A stretch of DNA of 64,000 nucleotides from a virus: IMG/VR virus record IMGVR_UViG_3300042938_002732, positions 31,363 through 95,362 of that record; one strand, 5' to 3'. Numbering within the stretch: position 1 is the stretch's first letter; every line of letters begins with the position of its first letter. Below, in pieces: positions 41,447 to 50,270 of the stretch. The notes below the pieces were generated by a model. That model was not told the origin of the DNA, did no database searches, and saw only the letters and a program-made list of their open reading frames with translations. Position numbers and translations under genes: made by a program.

Positions 41447-43411
41447 TTATTTCTTCTTTCTTTTGATTCGTTCTACGGAGTCTTTGATCTGCGCGTCGGT
41501 GATCTTTATTCCCTTTTTGTTGTGCTTGCGGCAGATGTCGATGGTGAGTTGGGTGGGGCTTGGGATGGCGAGGGCTTCGAGGGCTTGCTCCACATCCTCT
41601 GGGGTTGGCGGGTTGTCTACTGCGGTGTGTTCCAGGTATTGCAGGTAGGCGTGGCGGAGTTGTCTTGCCAGTGTGACCTCCCATTGGGCCATGAGGATTT
41701 CCTCGTCCTCGGTTTTTACATCGGCCTTGAAGATGCGCATCGCCTCTTTGATGAGCCATTCCATGTCGATGTCGGCGGCGGGTTCTGTGAAGAGGCGTCC
41801 GTCGATGGCGAGGTTGGAGGCGTCGCCCTTCTCTGTGAAGATTTCGTGCAGGTTTTGATCGATCGATCCTTCCATCACGATGGGGTAGATGTTCACGGGG
41901 CCGGGGCTGGTGAGTCGCCAGATGCGGTGGATGAATTGCTCGTTCTCGTCGTAGGCGTAGGATAGGCCTGGTAGGATGAGGTGGGCGCAGTTCTCGAAGC
42001 TGTGGCCCTCGCCCATGGCTTTGAGTCCGGCGATGAGCACTGCGTGTTTGCCTTGTTTGAACTCATCGGCGAGCAGGCCGCGTTGCTCGGGCGAGGTGTC
42101 GCCATCGAGCAGCACGGAGGCGACCTCGGCCTCCAGTAGCTTGGCTTGCAGGGTTTGGCTGAAGTCGCGGAAGGGCGATCCCACGATGACCTGTTTCCCG
42201 TTTGCGAGGCACTCGCGTATGATCTGGATTGTGGTGAAGAGCTTCGGCGTCCACTCTGTCCAGGATCGCTTCGTGCCCTTCACGCCTGTCTTGGCGAGGG
42301 AGAGGTTTTCGGCGTTGGGGCATAGGGCGGCGAGGCGCAGGTTGGTGATCTGCATCCCGACTTGTGTGCGGCGGTGGGCGATTTGGGCTCCAGGCTTCTT
42401 GCCTGCGAGCGGTGCGTTTTGTAGGTGGTATTGGTATACGGCAAGCTGTGCTGTGCCGGGTTTTACGAGTATTGGGGTCACGGTTTTTTGTGCGATTTCT
42501 TCGCCGCAGTCTGCTTTTCTACGGCGGATAATAACTGGTGCAAGTGTTTTCCACAGGCGATGGATCGAGCAGATTCGAGCCGATCGCTTGGTGATAGAGC
42601 GCGCGGCTCTTTTTTTGGCCGCTTCCTCTTCTTTGGTGAGGAAGCGTTCCTTTTGGAGAAATGTGTCTGCGAATCGCTCCTTGGCGGTGTCGGTGGATTC
42701 ATAGGGCCAGCGGCCCGTATGTCCGGCTGCCCACGCGCAGAGCCAGAAGATGGATTCGAGTCGGTTTTTGATCGGTGTGCCTGTGAGCACGAGGCGGTAG
42801 CGCGGCTCCAGCGTCCGGACGCTGGCTCCTATGCGGCTCTCGGTGGCCTGCAGGCGCGTGCCTTCGTCCACCACTACGCAGTCGAAGCTGCTGTGTGTCT
42901 GCGCGATGCGAGCCATTGTAGGCTCCCACACGCAGGTTATGCCGTTGAATGTGCTCCCTACGGAATCACCGGCATTGGCATCGTAGCGCACGCGGTGCAG
43001 CTTGCACCATACCTTGCGCCGCTTCACAAGCAGCTTGTTCGGGCGTGGTTGCCCCTTGTGGCCGAAGGTTTCGCTCCACTCGTCGGCTTCATTGAGGCCG
43101 AGCGCCTGGTAGCTCGTCAGGTAGAAGCGCGGTGGCCCGTTGGCTGGGGGAGGCGAGTCGAGCTTGAGGCGGTAGAAGTCCTCCTTGTTTTTGACTTGGC
43201 GCAGGGAGACTTTGAAGAATTTCGCCGCCGAGGCCATCATTTGGTAGTGCAGCGAGCCGGGGGCTACTACGAGAGTGCGGCGGGCTTTCTTGACCAGCGG
43301 CCAAGCGATGGCTGCGAGGCTCTTGCCCATGCCTGGCTCCCAGGCTATGATTGCGCCGTCTTGCAAGGCCGCGCGGGCGAGGTCTTCGATTTGGAAGGGT
43401 TTGAGTGGCAT
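41447..43411 (-). CDS. SNF2-like superfamily 2 helicase
   Basis: A 654-residue protein. Motif I is WEPGMGKSLAAI (Gly27-Ser31), motif II is CVVVDEGTRLQ (DEGT in place of DEAH), and motif III-like LVLTGTPIKNRL follows. The C-terminal RecA domain shows KQVIVGSPFRDFSQTL, VASVLLDGDTSPEQR and the motif VI region QFIHRIWRLTSPG. Such enzymes translocate on duplex DNA to remodel bound proteins. Known phage relatives are replication or recombination helicases. Confidence 0.85.
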   Translation of the reverse strand: MPLKPFQIEDLARAALQDGAIIAWEPGMGKSLAAIAWPLVKKARRTLVVAPGSLHYQMMASAAKFFKVSLRQVKNKEDFYRLKLDSPPPANGPPRFYLTSYQALGLNEADEWSETFGHKGQPRPNKLLVKRRKVWCKLHRVRYDANAGDSVGSTFNGITCVWEPTMARIAQTHSSFDCVVVDEGTRLQATESRIGASVRTLEPRYRLVLTGTPIKNRLESIFWLCAWAAGHTGRWPYESTDTAKERFADTFLQKERFLTKEEEAAKKRAARSITKRSARICSIHRLWKTLAPVIIRRRKADCGEEIAQKTVTPILVKPGTAQLAVYQYHLQNAPLAGKKPGAQIAHRRTQVGMQITNLRLAALCPNAENLSLAKTGVKGTKRSWTEWTPKLFTTIQIIRECLANGKQVIVGSPFRDFSQTLQAKLLEAEVASVLLDGDTSPEQRGLLADEFKQGKHAVLIAGLKAMGEGHSFENCAHLILPGLSYAYDENEQFIHRIWRLTSPGPVNIYPIVMEGSIDQNLHEIFTEKGDASNLAIDGRLFTEPAADIDMEWLIKEAMRIFKADVKTEDEEILMAQWEVTLARQLRHAYLQYLEHTAVDNPPTPEDVEQALEALAIPSPTQLTIDICRKHNKKGIKITDAQIKDSVERIKRKKK

Positions 43412-43414
43412 GAT

Positions 43415-43705
43415 TTATTGCTCCCAGAGAGATTCAAGGTGGTTGAGGAGGTAGTCTTCGATTGTTAAGTAGTTTTCGGTTATCCGCTCCCGCCATTCGC
43501 GAGCAGCCTCCCAGCGGAGGCTTCCGAACTTATTGGGTAGATAATCTCGGCTGTTAAACTCGATCTTCTCAAAGGCTTCGCAGGCCGCTAAGAGTGCCTC
43601 GTAGGCTTTGCTGTAGTCATTGAGGAGTTGTGGCGCGTTCGTGCCGCCGATGTGAATTTGCGGCAGCGCACCTTCGGGCGCGCCTCGCGGTGTTACGGTT
43701 TTCAT
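43415..43705 (-). CDS. Hypothetical protein
   Basis: A 96-residue helical protein; start at the ATG at 43705, which overlaps the stop of the preceding gene in the leftward operon. An N-terminal Gly/Pro-rich part precedes helices (QLLNDYSKAYEALLAACEAF). It ends with LNHLESLWEQ just before the helicase. A short helical partner of the helicase is a possibility. Confidence 0.5.
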   Translation of the reverse strand: MKTVTPRGAPEGALPQIHIGGTNAPQLLNDYSKAYEALLAACEAFEKIEFNSRDYLPNKFGSLRWEAAREWRERITENYLTIEDYLLNHLESLWEQ

Positions 43706-44091
43706 TCGCCGAAGTAGAATTGCTGGCAGTATCGCAGCAGGGCTTGCTCCTGTTCTTCGCTCATGTCGTAGAGTGGTTCCCATGGGGTGAACCAATCTTG
43801 GTATTCCAGTCTGGCCCTGTCGGGTTCGTTGTATTGCCCGAGTTCACCATAGATCCGCACGGCGGGGCCTCCGGTGCAGAGGAGGATCGTGAATTCCTCG
43901 GGTTCCATATCTCGTTTGGAGTTGCACCAGCCTGAGCGCACTTGCACGCTCAGGGGGGATTCTTGGATGCGTTCTTGCGCCGCTTCTCGGGCCTCGTCAT
44001 CGGGGGAGTCGAGGTCGGACACCATCTCTACGATGGATTCGAGTTTTGATCTGGCTTGCTGTTCTGCGCGATTGTCTTCTTGTGTTGTCAT
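43702..44091 (-). CDS. Hypothetical acidic protein with aromatic core
   Basis: A 129-residue protein with an ATG at 44091 overlapping the stop of the previous gene (ATGA). The first 45 residues are an acidic helix (DLDSPDDEAREAAQERIQES). The rest is a compact domain with GWCNSKRDMEPEEFTILL and QDWFTPWEPLYDMS. Such domains are seen as unnamed proteins on plasmids and phages. No function claimed. Confidence 0.55.
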   Translation of the reverse strand: MTTQEDNRAEQQARSKLESIVEMVSDLDSPDDEAREAAQERIQESPLSVQVRSGWCNSKRDMEPEEFTILLCTGGPAVRIYGELGQYNEPDRARLEYQDWFTPWEPLYDMSEEQEQALLRYCQQFYFGE

Positions 44092-44300
44092 AGGTTTGTG
44101 GCCTCGGCCCATGTCCAATAAATGACTTTGCCAAGGCCGAGTGAGTCTATTTTATGGTCTTCGTCCGGCAGGTCGCGGCCATTGTCGCCTTGATCTAATT
44201 CCACTGCGACGCATTCATTGCCATACATAAATCTGCCTGAGTAAGATACCGGCGTTCTGCCGGTATCTCTGATGAGTTTGATGAGTTCTTGTGTTGTCAT
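44088..44300 (-). CDS. Hypothetical small protein
   Basis: A 70-residue acidic protein with a beta-rich middle (VSYSGRFMYGNECVAVELDQG). Four-base overlap with its downstream neighbour. Both start MTTQE-, which could reflect a shared leader. Not recognised. Confidence 0.45.
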   Translation of the reverse strand: MTTQELIKLIRDTGRTPVSYSGRFMYGNECVAVELDQGDNGRDLPDEDHKIDSLGLGKVIYWTWAEATNL

Positions 44301-44303
44301 AAT

Positions 44304-44492
44304 TTAATCTCGGGATCCCCTGTCGTCTTCTGCGAAATCCGACAGAAAATCGAAGGTGTTGATTAGTCCATCGATGGAAAGCTCATGTCCCTTCCAGTCA
44401 TGTGCGTGTATGTCCAGTTGGTTGCGGGCTTGCAAAGCTCCGATCAAGTCGGCGCAGGCGCACCGGATGGCGAGTATTTGGTCTTCGTTCAT
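44304..44492 (-). CDS. Hypothetical small protein
   Basis: A 62-residue acidic, helical protein placed two bases after the ParB-like gene. It contains two Cys near the start (CACADL). Not recognised. Confidence 0.45.
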   Translation of the reverse strand: MNEDQILAIRCACADLIGALQARNQLDIHAHDWKGHELSIDGLINTFDFLSDFAEDDRGSRD

Positions 44493-44494
44493 TA

Positions 44495-46051
44495 TTATTC
44501 AATAGGTTGGAGTGTGTGTGGATCGACCTTGCCCCAGGATTTGGGGGGCAGGACTTCGAGATCGGCGGCTGTCTTCTCCTCGTTGATGGGGAATCCGATG
44601 AGCGTGGAGATTTCGCGATAGGTTGTTTCGAACTTATCGGCATCCGAGACGCGGCTGGGTTTCGGGATGAGGCCGAGTAAGACTTTCTTCACCGAGGGCC
44701 AGAGGGCTTGTTCGCGTGTGCCGTCTTCTCCGGTGAGGCAGAATGACCAATTCTTGTAGCCGTAGGTCTCTTTCTGTGAGTCATCTCGGATTGGGAAGGC
44801 CGTGGGGTTGTGGATGTAGCCCCACAGATTCTCGTTCACGGGGGTGCTTTGCATGGACTCGGCCTTGAAGGGGAGGCCGAAGACGGCAATGAGGTGGTCG
44901 ATGGGGGTGGTGAGCTTGTCGAGCGTGGCATCCTTGAGCGCGGTTTCGAGCTTGTCGCGCACGATGACCCAGCGTTTGCCTTGGAGCATACTGGCCTTGG
45001 CCTTCTGTTTGTCTTCGGGGCTGGCAGGGGCGTCGTCTTGGTTGCGCTCCTTCTTTTCCGATAGGAGGTAGCGAAGGGTGAATTTGCTATTTTCAAAGAT
45101 GAGCACCTTCTTGGCTCCCTCTTCCGGCGCGTCGGAGAAGCGTTGGTTCCATTTCTCCCACTCGCGTTGGTAGTGAGTGCCTTGGATCGTTACGGAGTCG
45201 CGGGCTATGACCGGGAGTTGTTCGCCCTCGCAGAGTCGGGTGTATTCCGCGTCGATGTGCAGTTGGCGGCGCGCCATGAAGCAAGCGGTGTTCATGCAGC
45301 GTCCGCAGTCTTCTTTTGCCGAGAAGTCGAAGAGGGACTTCTGCTTGGAGGAGTCGCAGGCGCAGCCGGGGCCGCAACCTTCCACGAAGGTGCAGGGATC
45401 ATTGAGCCACTCGCTGTTGGCGAGCGAGGCGAGGTATGGCGAGAGGCGATCTTCCAAGTCCTTGCGCGATGTCGCGAGGCGGATGCGGTTGGGGAAGTTC
45501 TCGTCTGCGTGTGGCAGGTTCGGCAGCGAGGCGAGGAGTTCCATCATCTCCGCGCTGAAGTGGTGCAACTCTCCCTTTGGCCCCCATGCTTTCAGGAGAC
45601 TCTCTGGCAGCGTGGCGAGTTGGTAGCGGCGGGATGTCCACTTTTCCGATTTGCCAAGGGCTGCGGCGAGGTGCTTGATGCCCTTCTCTCCGCGATCGAT
45701 GAGACGCTTGAGCAGGAGTGCCTCGGCGTAGGGATCGGGGTCGAGGCGCTGCAGGTTCTCGGTGAGGATCGTCTCTTCGAAGGTGTCGTCATCGTATTCC
45801 CGCACGATGGCTTTGAGCGCCTTCATTTCCGCTGCCATAGCGGCGGTGTAGCGGCGTGCGCCAGCGGCGATTTCGTAGTGCCCTTTTTTCTCGGGGTGTG
45901 GCCGGACGAGGATCGGGGTTTTCTGTTCCGCCTTGAGGGACTTCGCGAGTTCCTTGATGGAGGGTTCCGTCGGCTTGGGTTGCCGTGTATTCTGCGTGCT
46001 GATGTGGAGTTTTGCCAGCGGGATGAGCTGGACTTGTTCTGTTGTTGTCAT
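44495..46051 (-). CDS. ParB-like protein of PRTRC type
   Basis: A 518-residue protein. The ParB N-terminal CTPase/nuclease-like domain is at 8-110: PLAKLHISTQNTRQP, the HYEIAAGARRYTAAMA box (Arg66-Arg67) and ETILTENLQRLDPDPYAEA. An HTH-like KHLAAALGKSEKWTSRRYQL follows (127-147). A cysteine cluster at Cys220, 226, 230, 232, 249, 252 and 257 suggests a zinc or Fe-S site, as in the PRTRC ParB group. The long C-terminal half is unique. With ThiF, JAMM, E2 and Ub-like genes nearby it completes the PRTRC signature. Confidence 0.8.
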   Translation of the reverse strand: MTTTEQVQLIPLAKLHISTQNTRQPKPTEPSIKELAKSLKAEQKTPILVRPHPEKKGHYEIAAGARRYTAAMAAEMKALKAIVREYDDDTFEETILTENLQRLDPDPYAEALLLKRLIDRGEKGIKHLAAALGKSEKWTSRRYQLATLPESLLKAWGPKGELHHFSAEMMELLASLPNLPHADENFPNRIRLATSRKDLEDRLSPYLASLANSEWLNDPCTFVEGCGPGCACDSSKQKSLFDFSAKEDCGRCMNTACFMARRQLHIDAEYTRLCEGEQLPVIARDSVTIQGTHYQREWEKWNQRFSDAPEEGAKKVLIFENSKFTLRYLLSEKKERNQDDAPASPEDKQKAKASMLQGKRWVIVRDKLETALKDATLDKLTTPIDHLIAVFGLPFKAESMQSTPVNENLWGYIHNPTAFPIRDDSQKETYGYKNWSFCLTGEDGTREQALWPSVKKVLLGLIPKPSRVSDADKFETTYREISTLIGFPINEEKTAADLEVLPPKSWGKVDPHTLQPIE

Positions 46052-46077
46052 TGGGTTTGTTTGGTTTTGGGTTGGTA

Positions 46078-46104
46078 TGAAAAAGCCCGCCGTGAGGCGG
46101 GCTT
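46078..46104 (-). terminator. Terminator between 46133-47026 and the ParB-like gene
   Basis: Stem AAGCCCGCC / GGCGGGCTT with a four-base loop; on the minus strand it is followed by TTTTTCAT. It lies about 30 bases before the ParB-like start, so either partial readthrough or a promoter in the remaining 27 bases must serve that gene. Confidence 0.85.
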
Positions 46105-46132
46105 CGGTGATTGGTTGTGATGGGTGGGGGTG

Positions 46133-47026
46133 TTAGTAGAACCAGTCATCAGTCGAGAGTTTCATGATCTCGATCTTGGTGGATGGGATTGTGGTTGGCT
46201 TGTCTTCCTCCAAGTCATTGTCTTGGAGAAACTTTGTTACTATGCCTCGTAGTTTTGTGGGTAGTTTGGTCATCTCTTCGCCCCAGCCCGATTCTATGTA
46301 GTATTTTGTCTTGCCATTTGTGATGGAGTAGTGGTCAAGGTTGTCTCTGTTCCAGTAGAAGCTCGCTTCGTCGTCGATGCCTTTGACATATTCATCAAAT
46401 CCCTGCCCCGTGAAGGGGAACATCATCGGGTCGCGATCCACATAGGCTTCGCTGCCCTCCACGATGCTGCCCATCTTGATGCCAGCGCACTCGGCTAGCG
46501 TTTTTGCTTCGTCTGATTCGTAGTAAACTTCACGATAAGAGGGTTCCTCAATGCGGTGTAGGGTAATACATACCTGCTTGACGCCTCGGCCCATGCCCAG
46601 TTCAGGTTGTCGCTCGGGGTGAAGTAGTAGCGTGTATAGATTTGTGGTGTCTCCGATCGTGTTGCTTACTCCATTGAGTCGGTCTTTCTTGAGAAAGTTC
46701 TCGATTGTTCGGCGATAAGCGTCGAGGGTTTTGCCAATCTTGTCCTCACGGCGGGGTGATCCGTCCGCGTGAAATCCAAGTAAGCTCAATGCTTTGGGGG
46801 CTTGTTCGTTCTCGTGGTCAAATAAGGATTCTTCAACCGAGGCGTGAAGTTTCTTGTCTTTGATACGCACTGAGACTTGCAGCGTGGTGCTGCGCTTCGG
46901 CGTTTCTTCCACAAGATACACGATCCATGGCCCGCATCCGGTAGATTTGTAGAGACCCCTGCCTGCTCTGTAGGCGTTGTCTCCGCCGACATGGGACATG
47001 AAATCTTTAAGGTTTGTGATGTTCAT
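46133..47026 (-). CDS. Hypothetical protein
   Basis: A 297-residue protein starting at the ATG at 47026; a longer reading overlaps the ligase gene and is rejected. Mixed alpha/beta, with a first domain containing GCGPWIVYLVEETPKRSTTL and a C-terminal half rich in aromatic and acidic residues. It ends before a strong terminator, so it is the last gene of a transcription unit. No family recognised. Confidence 0.55.
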   Translation of the reverse strand: MNITNLKDFMSHVGGDNAYRAGRGLYKSTGCGPWIVYLVEETPKRSTTLQVSVRIKDKKLHASVEESLFDHENEQAPKALSLLGFHADGSPRREDKIGKTLDAYRRTIENFLKKDRLNGVSNTIGDTTNLYTLLLHPERQPELGMGRGVKQVCITLHRIEEPSYREVYYESDEAKTLAECAGIKMGSIVEGSEAYVDRDPMMFPFTGQGFDEYVKGIDDEASFYWNRDNLDHYSITNGKTKYYIESGWGEEMTKLPTKLRGIVTKFLQDNDLEEDKPTTIPSTKIEIMKLSTDDWFY

Positions 47027-47037
47027 TTTGCTAAGGG

Positions 47038-47646
47038 TTAAAAATCCCACCTGTGTTTGAGCCAGTGGGGGCTTTCTTGGTTCGGTGAGCGGAGTTGGCG
47101 CGGGTATGGGGAGTCGGTGCGCTTGGCCACGAAGCCCTCGAAGACCTCGGCGCTCCAGAGTTTGTTGCACGTTTGTAGTGTCTCCCATATCTCGTTAAGG
47201 CCTTCGCTTTCGCGGTGCGAAGGTAATAGCATGAGTCGGTTGTTGGGGAGGGATGCGGATTCTGAATAACCGATTTCCCATGTTCTGCTATGCAAGCGAT
47301 TGTAAATGTTCTGGCGGCGTTCGTCGTAGGTCGCCTTGTCGGGAGCGAGGTAGTCGAGGATGACGAGGCTGCCGCGCCCGAGGGCGTGGCGGCGCTCCAG
47401 AGCTTCGCAGTCGAGCCATTCCATTTCGGGCGGCAGGTCGGCGGTGCGGATCGCTTCCAGCACAGCGGCAAACTCCTTTTCTATCGAGAGGCGCTTACCT
47501 TGCCGGTTCCACATTTCGCCTGTGGGTGCGTGGACGACGGCCCGCCAGCCATTGACTTTGGGTTCGTAGGCCCACAGGCCGCGCTTGAGGCGATCCGGTT
47601 TGAATGGGCCGCCATTGATAGGACGGAGAGGATAGGATGGGATCAT
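47038..47646 (-). CDS. ATP-dependent ligase-fold nucleotidyltransferase
   Basis: A 202-residue protein with the order of covalent nucleotidyltransferase motifs: motif I EPKVNGWRAVVH (Lys30, KxNG), motif III-like EMEWLDCEALERRH, motif IV AEVFEGFVAKR, and a motif V position SPHWLKHRW near the end. It has only the catalytic domain, with no visible OB domain, as in minimal DNA or RNA ligases. It may seal nicks in phage DNA or repair RNA; the substrate cannot be told from sequence. Confidence 0.8.
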   Translation of the reverse strand: MIPSYPLRPINGGPFKPDRLKRGLWAYEPKVNGWRAVVHAPTGEMWNRQGKRLSIEKEFAAVLEAIRTADLPPEMEWLDCEALERRHALGRGSLVILDYLAPDKATYDERRQNIYNRLHSRTWEIGYSESASLPNNRLMLLPSHRESEGLNEIWETLQTCNKLWSAEVFEGFVAKRTDSPYPRQLRSPNQESPHWLKHRWDF

Positions 47647-47654
47647 GGAGAGTT

Positions 47655-48062
47655 TTACTTAATAATCAGAGCTAAGTGCTCTATGAGTTTTTCTTTCGCT
47701 AATTCGAGGGGGACTGGACACGCTCCGAAGATGCTGCGGTTTTCAACAGACACTCTGAATGTCCCGTCTTCTTTAGCGTGGATGCCGAGACCTGTGTTTC
47801 CCCTATGCCACTGCCAGAACTCCACATGGTCAGATAAATCCTTGTTGAAATACATGGATATGTGATCTCTCACAAGGGGACGATCCCTGCCGTTGCCGTA
47901 GCTTTTTGCGGGTAAGTCCAAGACATCCTTCACTATCTCTCGGAGAGGAGTGAAGGTGCGGATGCGGGCTTCTTGATCCGCGTTCTCCTTGGCTTTATTT
48001 AAGTCCGCTTCGGCTTGGATTGCGTTCTGCTTTGCTTTGATAAGCTCTAATGTTGTATTCAT
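47655..48062 (-). CDS. Hypothetical protein
   Basis: A 135-residue protein. Residues 1-45 form an Ala/Glu/Lys helix (IKAKQNAIQAEADLNKAKEN); the rest looks compact (RPLVRDHISMYFNKDL, EFWQWHRGNTGLGIHA). Its start overlaps the preceding gene's end by 68 bases. Not recognised. Confidence 0.5.
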   Translation of the reverse strand: MNTTLELIKAKQNAIQAEADLNKAKENADQEARIRTFTPLREIVKDVLDLPAKSYGNGRDRPLVRDHISMYFNKDLSDHVEFWQWHRGNTGLGIHAKEDGTFRVSVENRSIFGACPVPLELAKEKLIEHLALIIK

Positions 48063-48258
48063 TTACTGGTTGGATGTTGTGTTTCATTTCTTTGAGGAGG
48101 GCGCGTGTCTGCTGCGCCCAAAGGTAGGTCGAATCGTTCGCCCCGAATTGGTCGCGGAGCTTTTGGAGGGTGTCGCCGTCTGTGATGAGCGTGTCGGCAT
48201 CAATCAAGAGTTCGGTGATGGACTGGAGCGTTTCGATGGGGAGTGAGAATCGAGTCAT
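47995..48258 (-). CDS. Hypothetical small helical protein
   Basis: An 87-residue protein starting at the ATG at 48258, directly after the stop of the previous gene. It is helical (ETLQSITELLIDADTLITDG). The overlap of 68 bases with the following gene is unusual for this operon and could mean an upstream start codon in the neighbour is not used. Confidence 0.45.
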   Translation of the reverse strand: MTRFSLPIETLQSITELLIDADTLITDGDTLQKLRDQFGANDSTYLWAQQTRALLKEMKHNIQPVNEYNIRAYQSKAERNPSRSGLK

Positions 48259-48259
48259 T

Positions 48260-48721
48260 TTATGCGGCTTGAGCGAGGTGTTGAGCGATGGTGAAGACTC
48301 GGTGGCGACCGCAGCCACGGCGCATGAGCGCCAGGCCGTTGTGTTTCCGGTTGAGTTGGCGCTCGCAGAGCAGGCCGAAGCGACTCATCGAGGAGTAGCT
48401 ATCGGCATTTTCTGAGGTGAGCCATGCCCGGAATAAACCAAGCTTTACAGCCACGGCCCGTATTTCCGGGCTTTGCCACTCGCGGGTGGCGTCTTGTCCG
48501 TATAGCTCTAAGAGCATGGTTCGGAAGTCGCTTGTCTCCGAGTCGATCGGGATCGGGCCTTCCATCGAGGGTTCGTTGTCGTATTGGATTTGCAGGAGAC
48601 GAATGCCATGAAATATGGCATTCGCCTTGGAGACCTTGCATTGGCCCTGCACAAGCTCGCGCAGGGTGGAGACGATGATCTCGTTGATCTCCTCAGTTGT
48701 TGATGGGTTGTCTGTATCCAT
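48260..48721 (-). CDS. Hypothetical protein
   Basis: A 153-residue mixed alpha-helical protein. The C-terminal part is basic with RRGCGRHRVFTIAQHLAQAA. No family recognised. A CTCTGTG-type short repeat lies just upstream of its start. Confidence 0.5.
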   Translation of the reverse strand: MDTDNPSTTEEINEIIVSTLRELVQGQCKVSKANAIFHGIRLLQIQYDNEPSMEGPIPIDSETSDFRTMLLELYGQDATREWQSPEIRAVAVKLGLFRAWLTSENADSYSSMSRFGLLCERQLNRKHNGLALMRRGCGRHRVFTIAQHLAQAA

Positions 48722-48727
48722 GCTGAG

Positions 48728-48764
48728 TCCTCTCCGTGCTCTCTGTGTCCTCTGTGGTTAATTT
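48728..48764 (-). repeat. CTCTGTGTCCTCTGTGG short dispersed repeat, copy 1
   Basis: The core CTCTGTGTCCTCTGTGG is shared in a 28-base identical block with copy 2 at 50521-50552, and in degenerate, inverted form with 59219-59248. This type of repeat (read as '-HRGHREHGE-') is familiar from many bacterial chromosomes. Confidence 0.7.
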
Positions 48765-49429
48765 CATTTCTCCTTCCTCCCCTTGGTCTTGACCATCGCG
48801 ATGATCGGGCAGGCGGCATCGACGGCCATGTTCTCCTCGATCGTGAGGGCGGTGTGGCGGGCGGTGTGGAAGTCGGGTGTGGGCTTGATGACCGCTTTGG
48901 CGCTGAGGGCTTCGGGGCAGTTGTGGCTGGCGAAGAGGTTTTGGATCTCGCCGATGAGTTCCTCGGCGCGGTCGGCGGGGATTTTGTCGCCGTCGATCTT
49001 GAGTTCGAAGCTCTGGCGAAAGAATTGGGCGGTGAGTTCAGGGCCGAGAGCCTCGATCAAAGGGTATTCGTCCGTGAGGGTCGAGTAGCGGGAGGAGAAG
49101 GTGACGAGCACTTTCTCATCCGGTTTCTCACCCTTGATTTCCACGGAGCTGGGGATTTCGTGCTTGCCGTGGAGGTGTTGGAAGTAAAACTCTTGCGACC
49201 TGGCTCGGAGTTCATGCTTCTTGAGCTTGAGGCTGCCTTCGATGGTTTCAAATTCGCGTGTCTCCGAGATGATCTCGGAAGCGAGTTTGGCGACATCGCC
49301 GGACGGGTCTGGCAGCAGAGGGTAGTCTGTGCCCTTCTTCTCGGTCTTGGTGGCGATGCCTCCAAGGTTGATTTTCTTGATTCCCGCTGCGGGAGCGGCG
49401 GCTGGTTTGGCTTTTGTGGCTGTTGGCAT
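48764..49429 (-). CDS. Hypothetical protein, possible ssDNA-related
   Basis: A 221-residue protein. An Ala/Pro/Lys-rich N-terminal 25 residues precede a mainly helical and beta-mixed body (ISETREFETIEGSLKLKKHE, EIKGEKPDEKVLVTFSSRYS). The size, abundance of charged residues and place among replication genes leave many options. I could not assign it to a PRTRC E or F family by eye. Confidence 0.5.
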   Translation of the reverse strand: MPTATKAKPAAAPAAGIKKINLGGIATKTEKKGTDYPLLPDPSGDVAKLASEIISETREFETIEGSLKLKKHELRARSQEFYFQHLHGKHEIPSSVEIKGEKPDEKVLVTFSSRYSTLTDEYPLIEALGPELTAQFFRQSFELKIDGDKIPADRAEELIGEIQNLFASHNCPEALSAKAVIKPTPDFHTARHTALTIEENMAVDAACPIIAMVKTKGRKEK

Positions 49430-49451
49430 GGTTTGGGTTTTTGGGTTGGGG

Positions 49452-49733
49452 TTAAAGTGAGGCGGTTTCGAGCATTTTATTTTGGGTGAGGTAGTCTAAG
49501 AGGCATTCAGCGTCCTCTTCGGTAAGGATTTTGTCCTCATACCTGGCGAGGTCTATGTTCGTGTCGGGGTAAATGAGGCCGTCAGCTTCCTCGCGGGTGA
49601 GTGTGAGGGTATCCTCATCATCCAGATGAACAGCGAGCAAAAGTCTTTCCAGCTTGCCGTTACGCCAGTCTTCTTCCGGCAGGGAGGCCATAAGGTGGGC
49701 GGCGGCGATGGTGGTGTAGGTGGTAGGTTTCAT
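49452..49733 (-). CDS. Hypothetical acidic protein
   Basis: A 93-residue acidic protein coupled by a four-base overlap to the following start. Helical, with LTREEADGLI and LTEEDAECLLDYL. Not recognised. Confidence 0.5.
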   Translation of the reverse strand: MKPTTYTTIAAAHLMASLPEEDWRNGKLERLLLAVHLDDEDTLTLTREEADGLIYPDTNIDLARYEDKILTEEDAECLLDYLTQNKMLETASL

Positions 49734-50041
49734 AAAGCGAGGTGCTCGATCAGCGTGATATCGAGTATTGTGAGTTGAGTTTGGTCTGCATCCGTTTCTG
49801 CATCATCATCATTCAAAAACATGGATGATCCTGAGACTTTCACGCTTTGGTTTTTCCCCTCGCTGAATTTTAGCGAATACTCCAGCCCTTCGTCTTCCCA
49901 GCTCAGATAAAGAAATTCATTGTCTTCGCTGTCTTTTAATTCCGAGAGTCTTGGATATACTAATACGGAATCGTCGATAACGACTGCCGTTGTGTATCTT
50001 TCAAGTATTTCGTAAGCTCCTTTAAGTGATATGGTTTTCAT
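49730..50041 (-). CDS. Hypothetical acidic protein, paralogue of 40358-40699
   Basis: A 103-residue protein; start at the ATG at 50041. Beginning MKTISLKGAYEILERYTTAV is similar to that of the gene at 40358-40699. The rest is strongly acidic and beta-rich. The presence of two copies in distant parts of the leftward region suggests a shared small-protein family with related roles. Confidence 0.5.
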   Translation of the reverse strand: MKTISLKGAYEILERYTTAVVIDDSVLVYPRLSELKDSEDNEFLYLSWEDEGLEYSLKFSEGKNQSVKVSGSSMFLNDDDAETDADQTQLTILDITLIEHLAL

Positions 50042-50091
50042 TTTTGTGGTGTAAGGCGCAGGCTTTTGATTGGGTGGGTGGACTTCGTAGA

Positions 50092-50268
50092 TCATGGATT
50101 TTGTAGGCTGACCCTCACGACATCTTGCTCGTATTTTTCGGGCACATCGAACTCATGCCCGATGTTAAATGTCTCATTTGCTTCCTCGATTGCGGCTTCT
50201 CGCGACTCGGCTTCGATGGTGAAAGTTTTTATGATTGTGGCTTTTATGGTGACTTCGTAGGCTTTCAT
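50092..50268 (-). CDS. Small hypothetical protein
   Basis: A 58-residue protein starting at the ATG at 50268. MKAYEVTIKATIIKTFTIEA is a beta-hairpin-like beginning, followed by a helix with AESREAAIEEANETF. Reminiscent of small DUF-type sensor domains seen in phage early regions. Not recognised. Confidence 0.5.
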   Translation of the reverse strand: MKAYEVTIKATIIKTFTIEAESREAAIEEANETFNIGHEFDVPEKYEQDVVRVSLQNP

Positions 50269-50270
50269 TT

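Noticed and set aside
47655-49429. Assignment of PRTRC proteins D, E or F
   Set aside because: None of the unknown proteins shows an actin-like fold motif (protein D) or features that I can match to E or F by eye; a profile search is needed.
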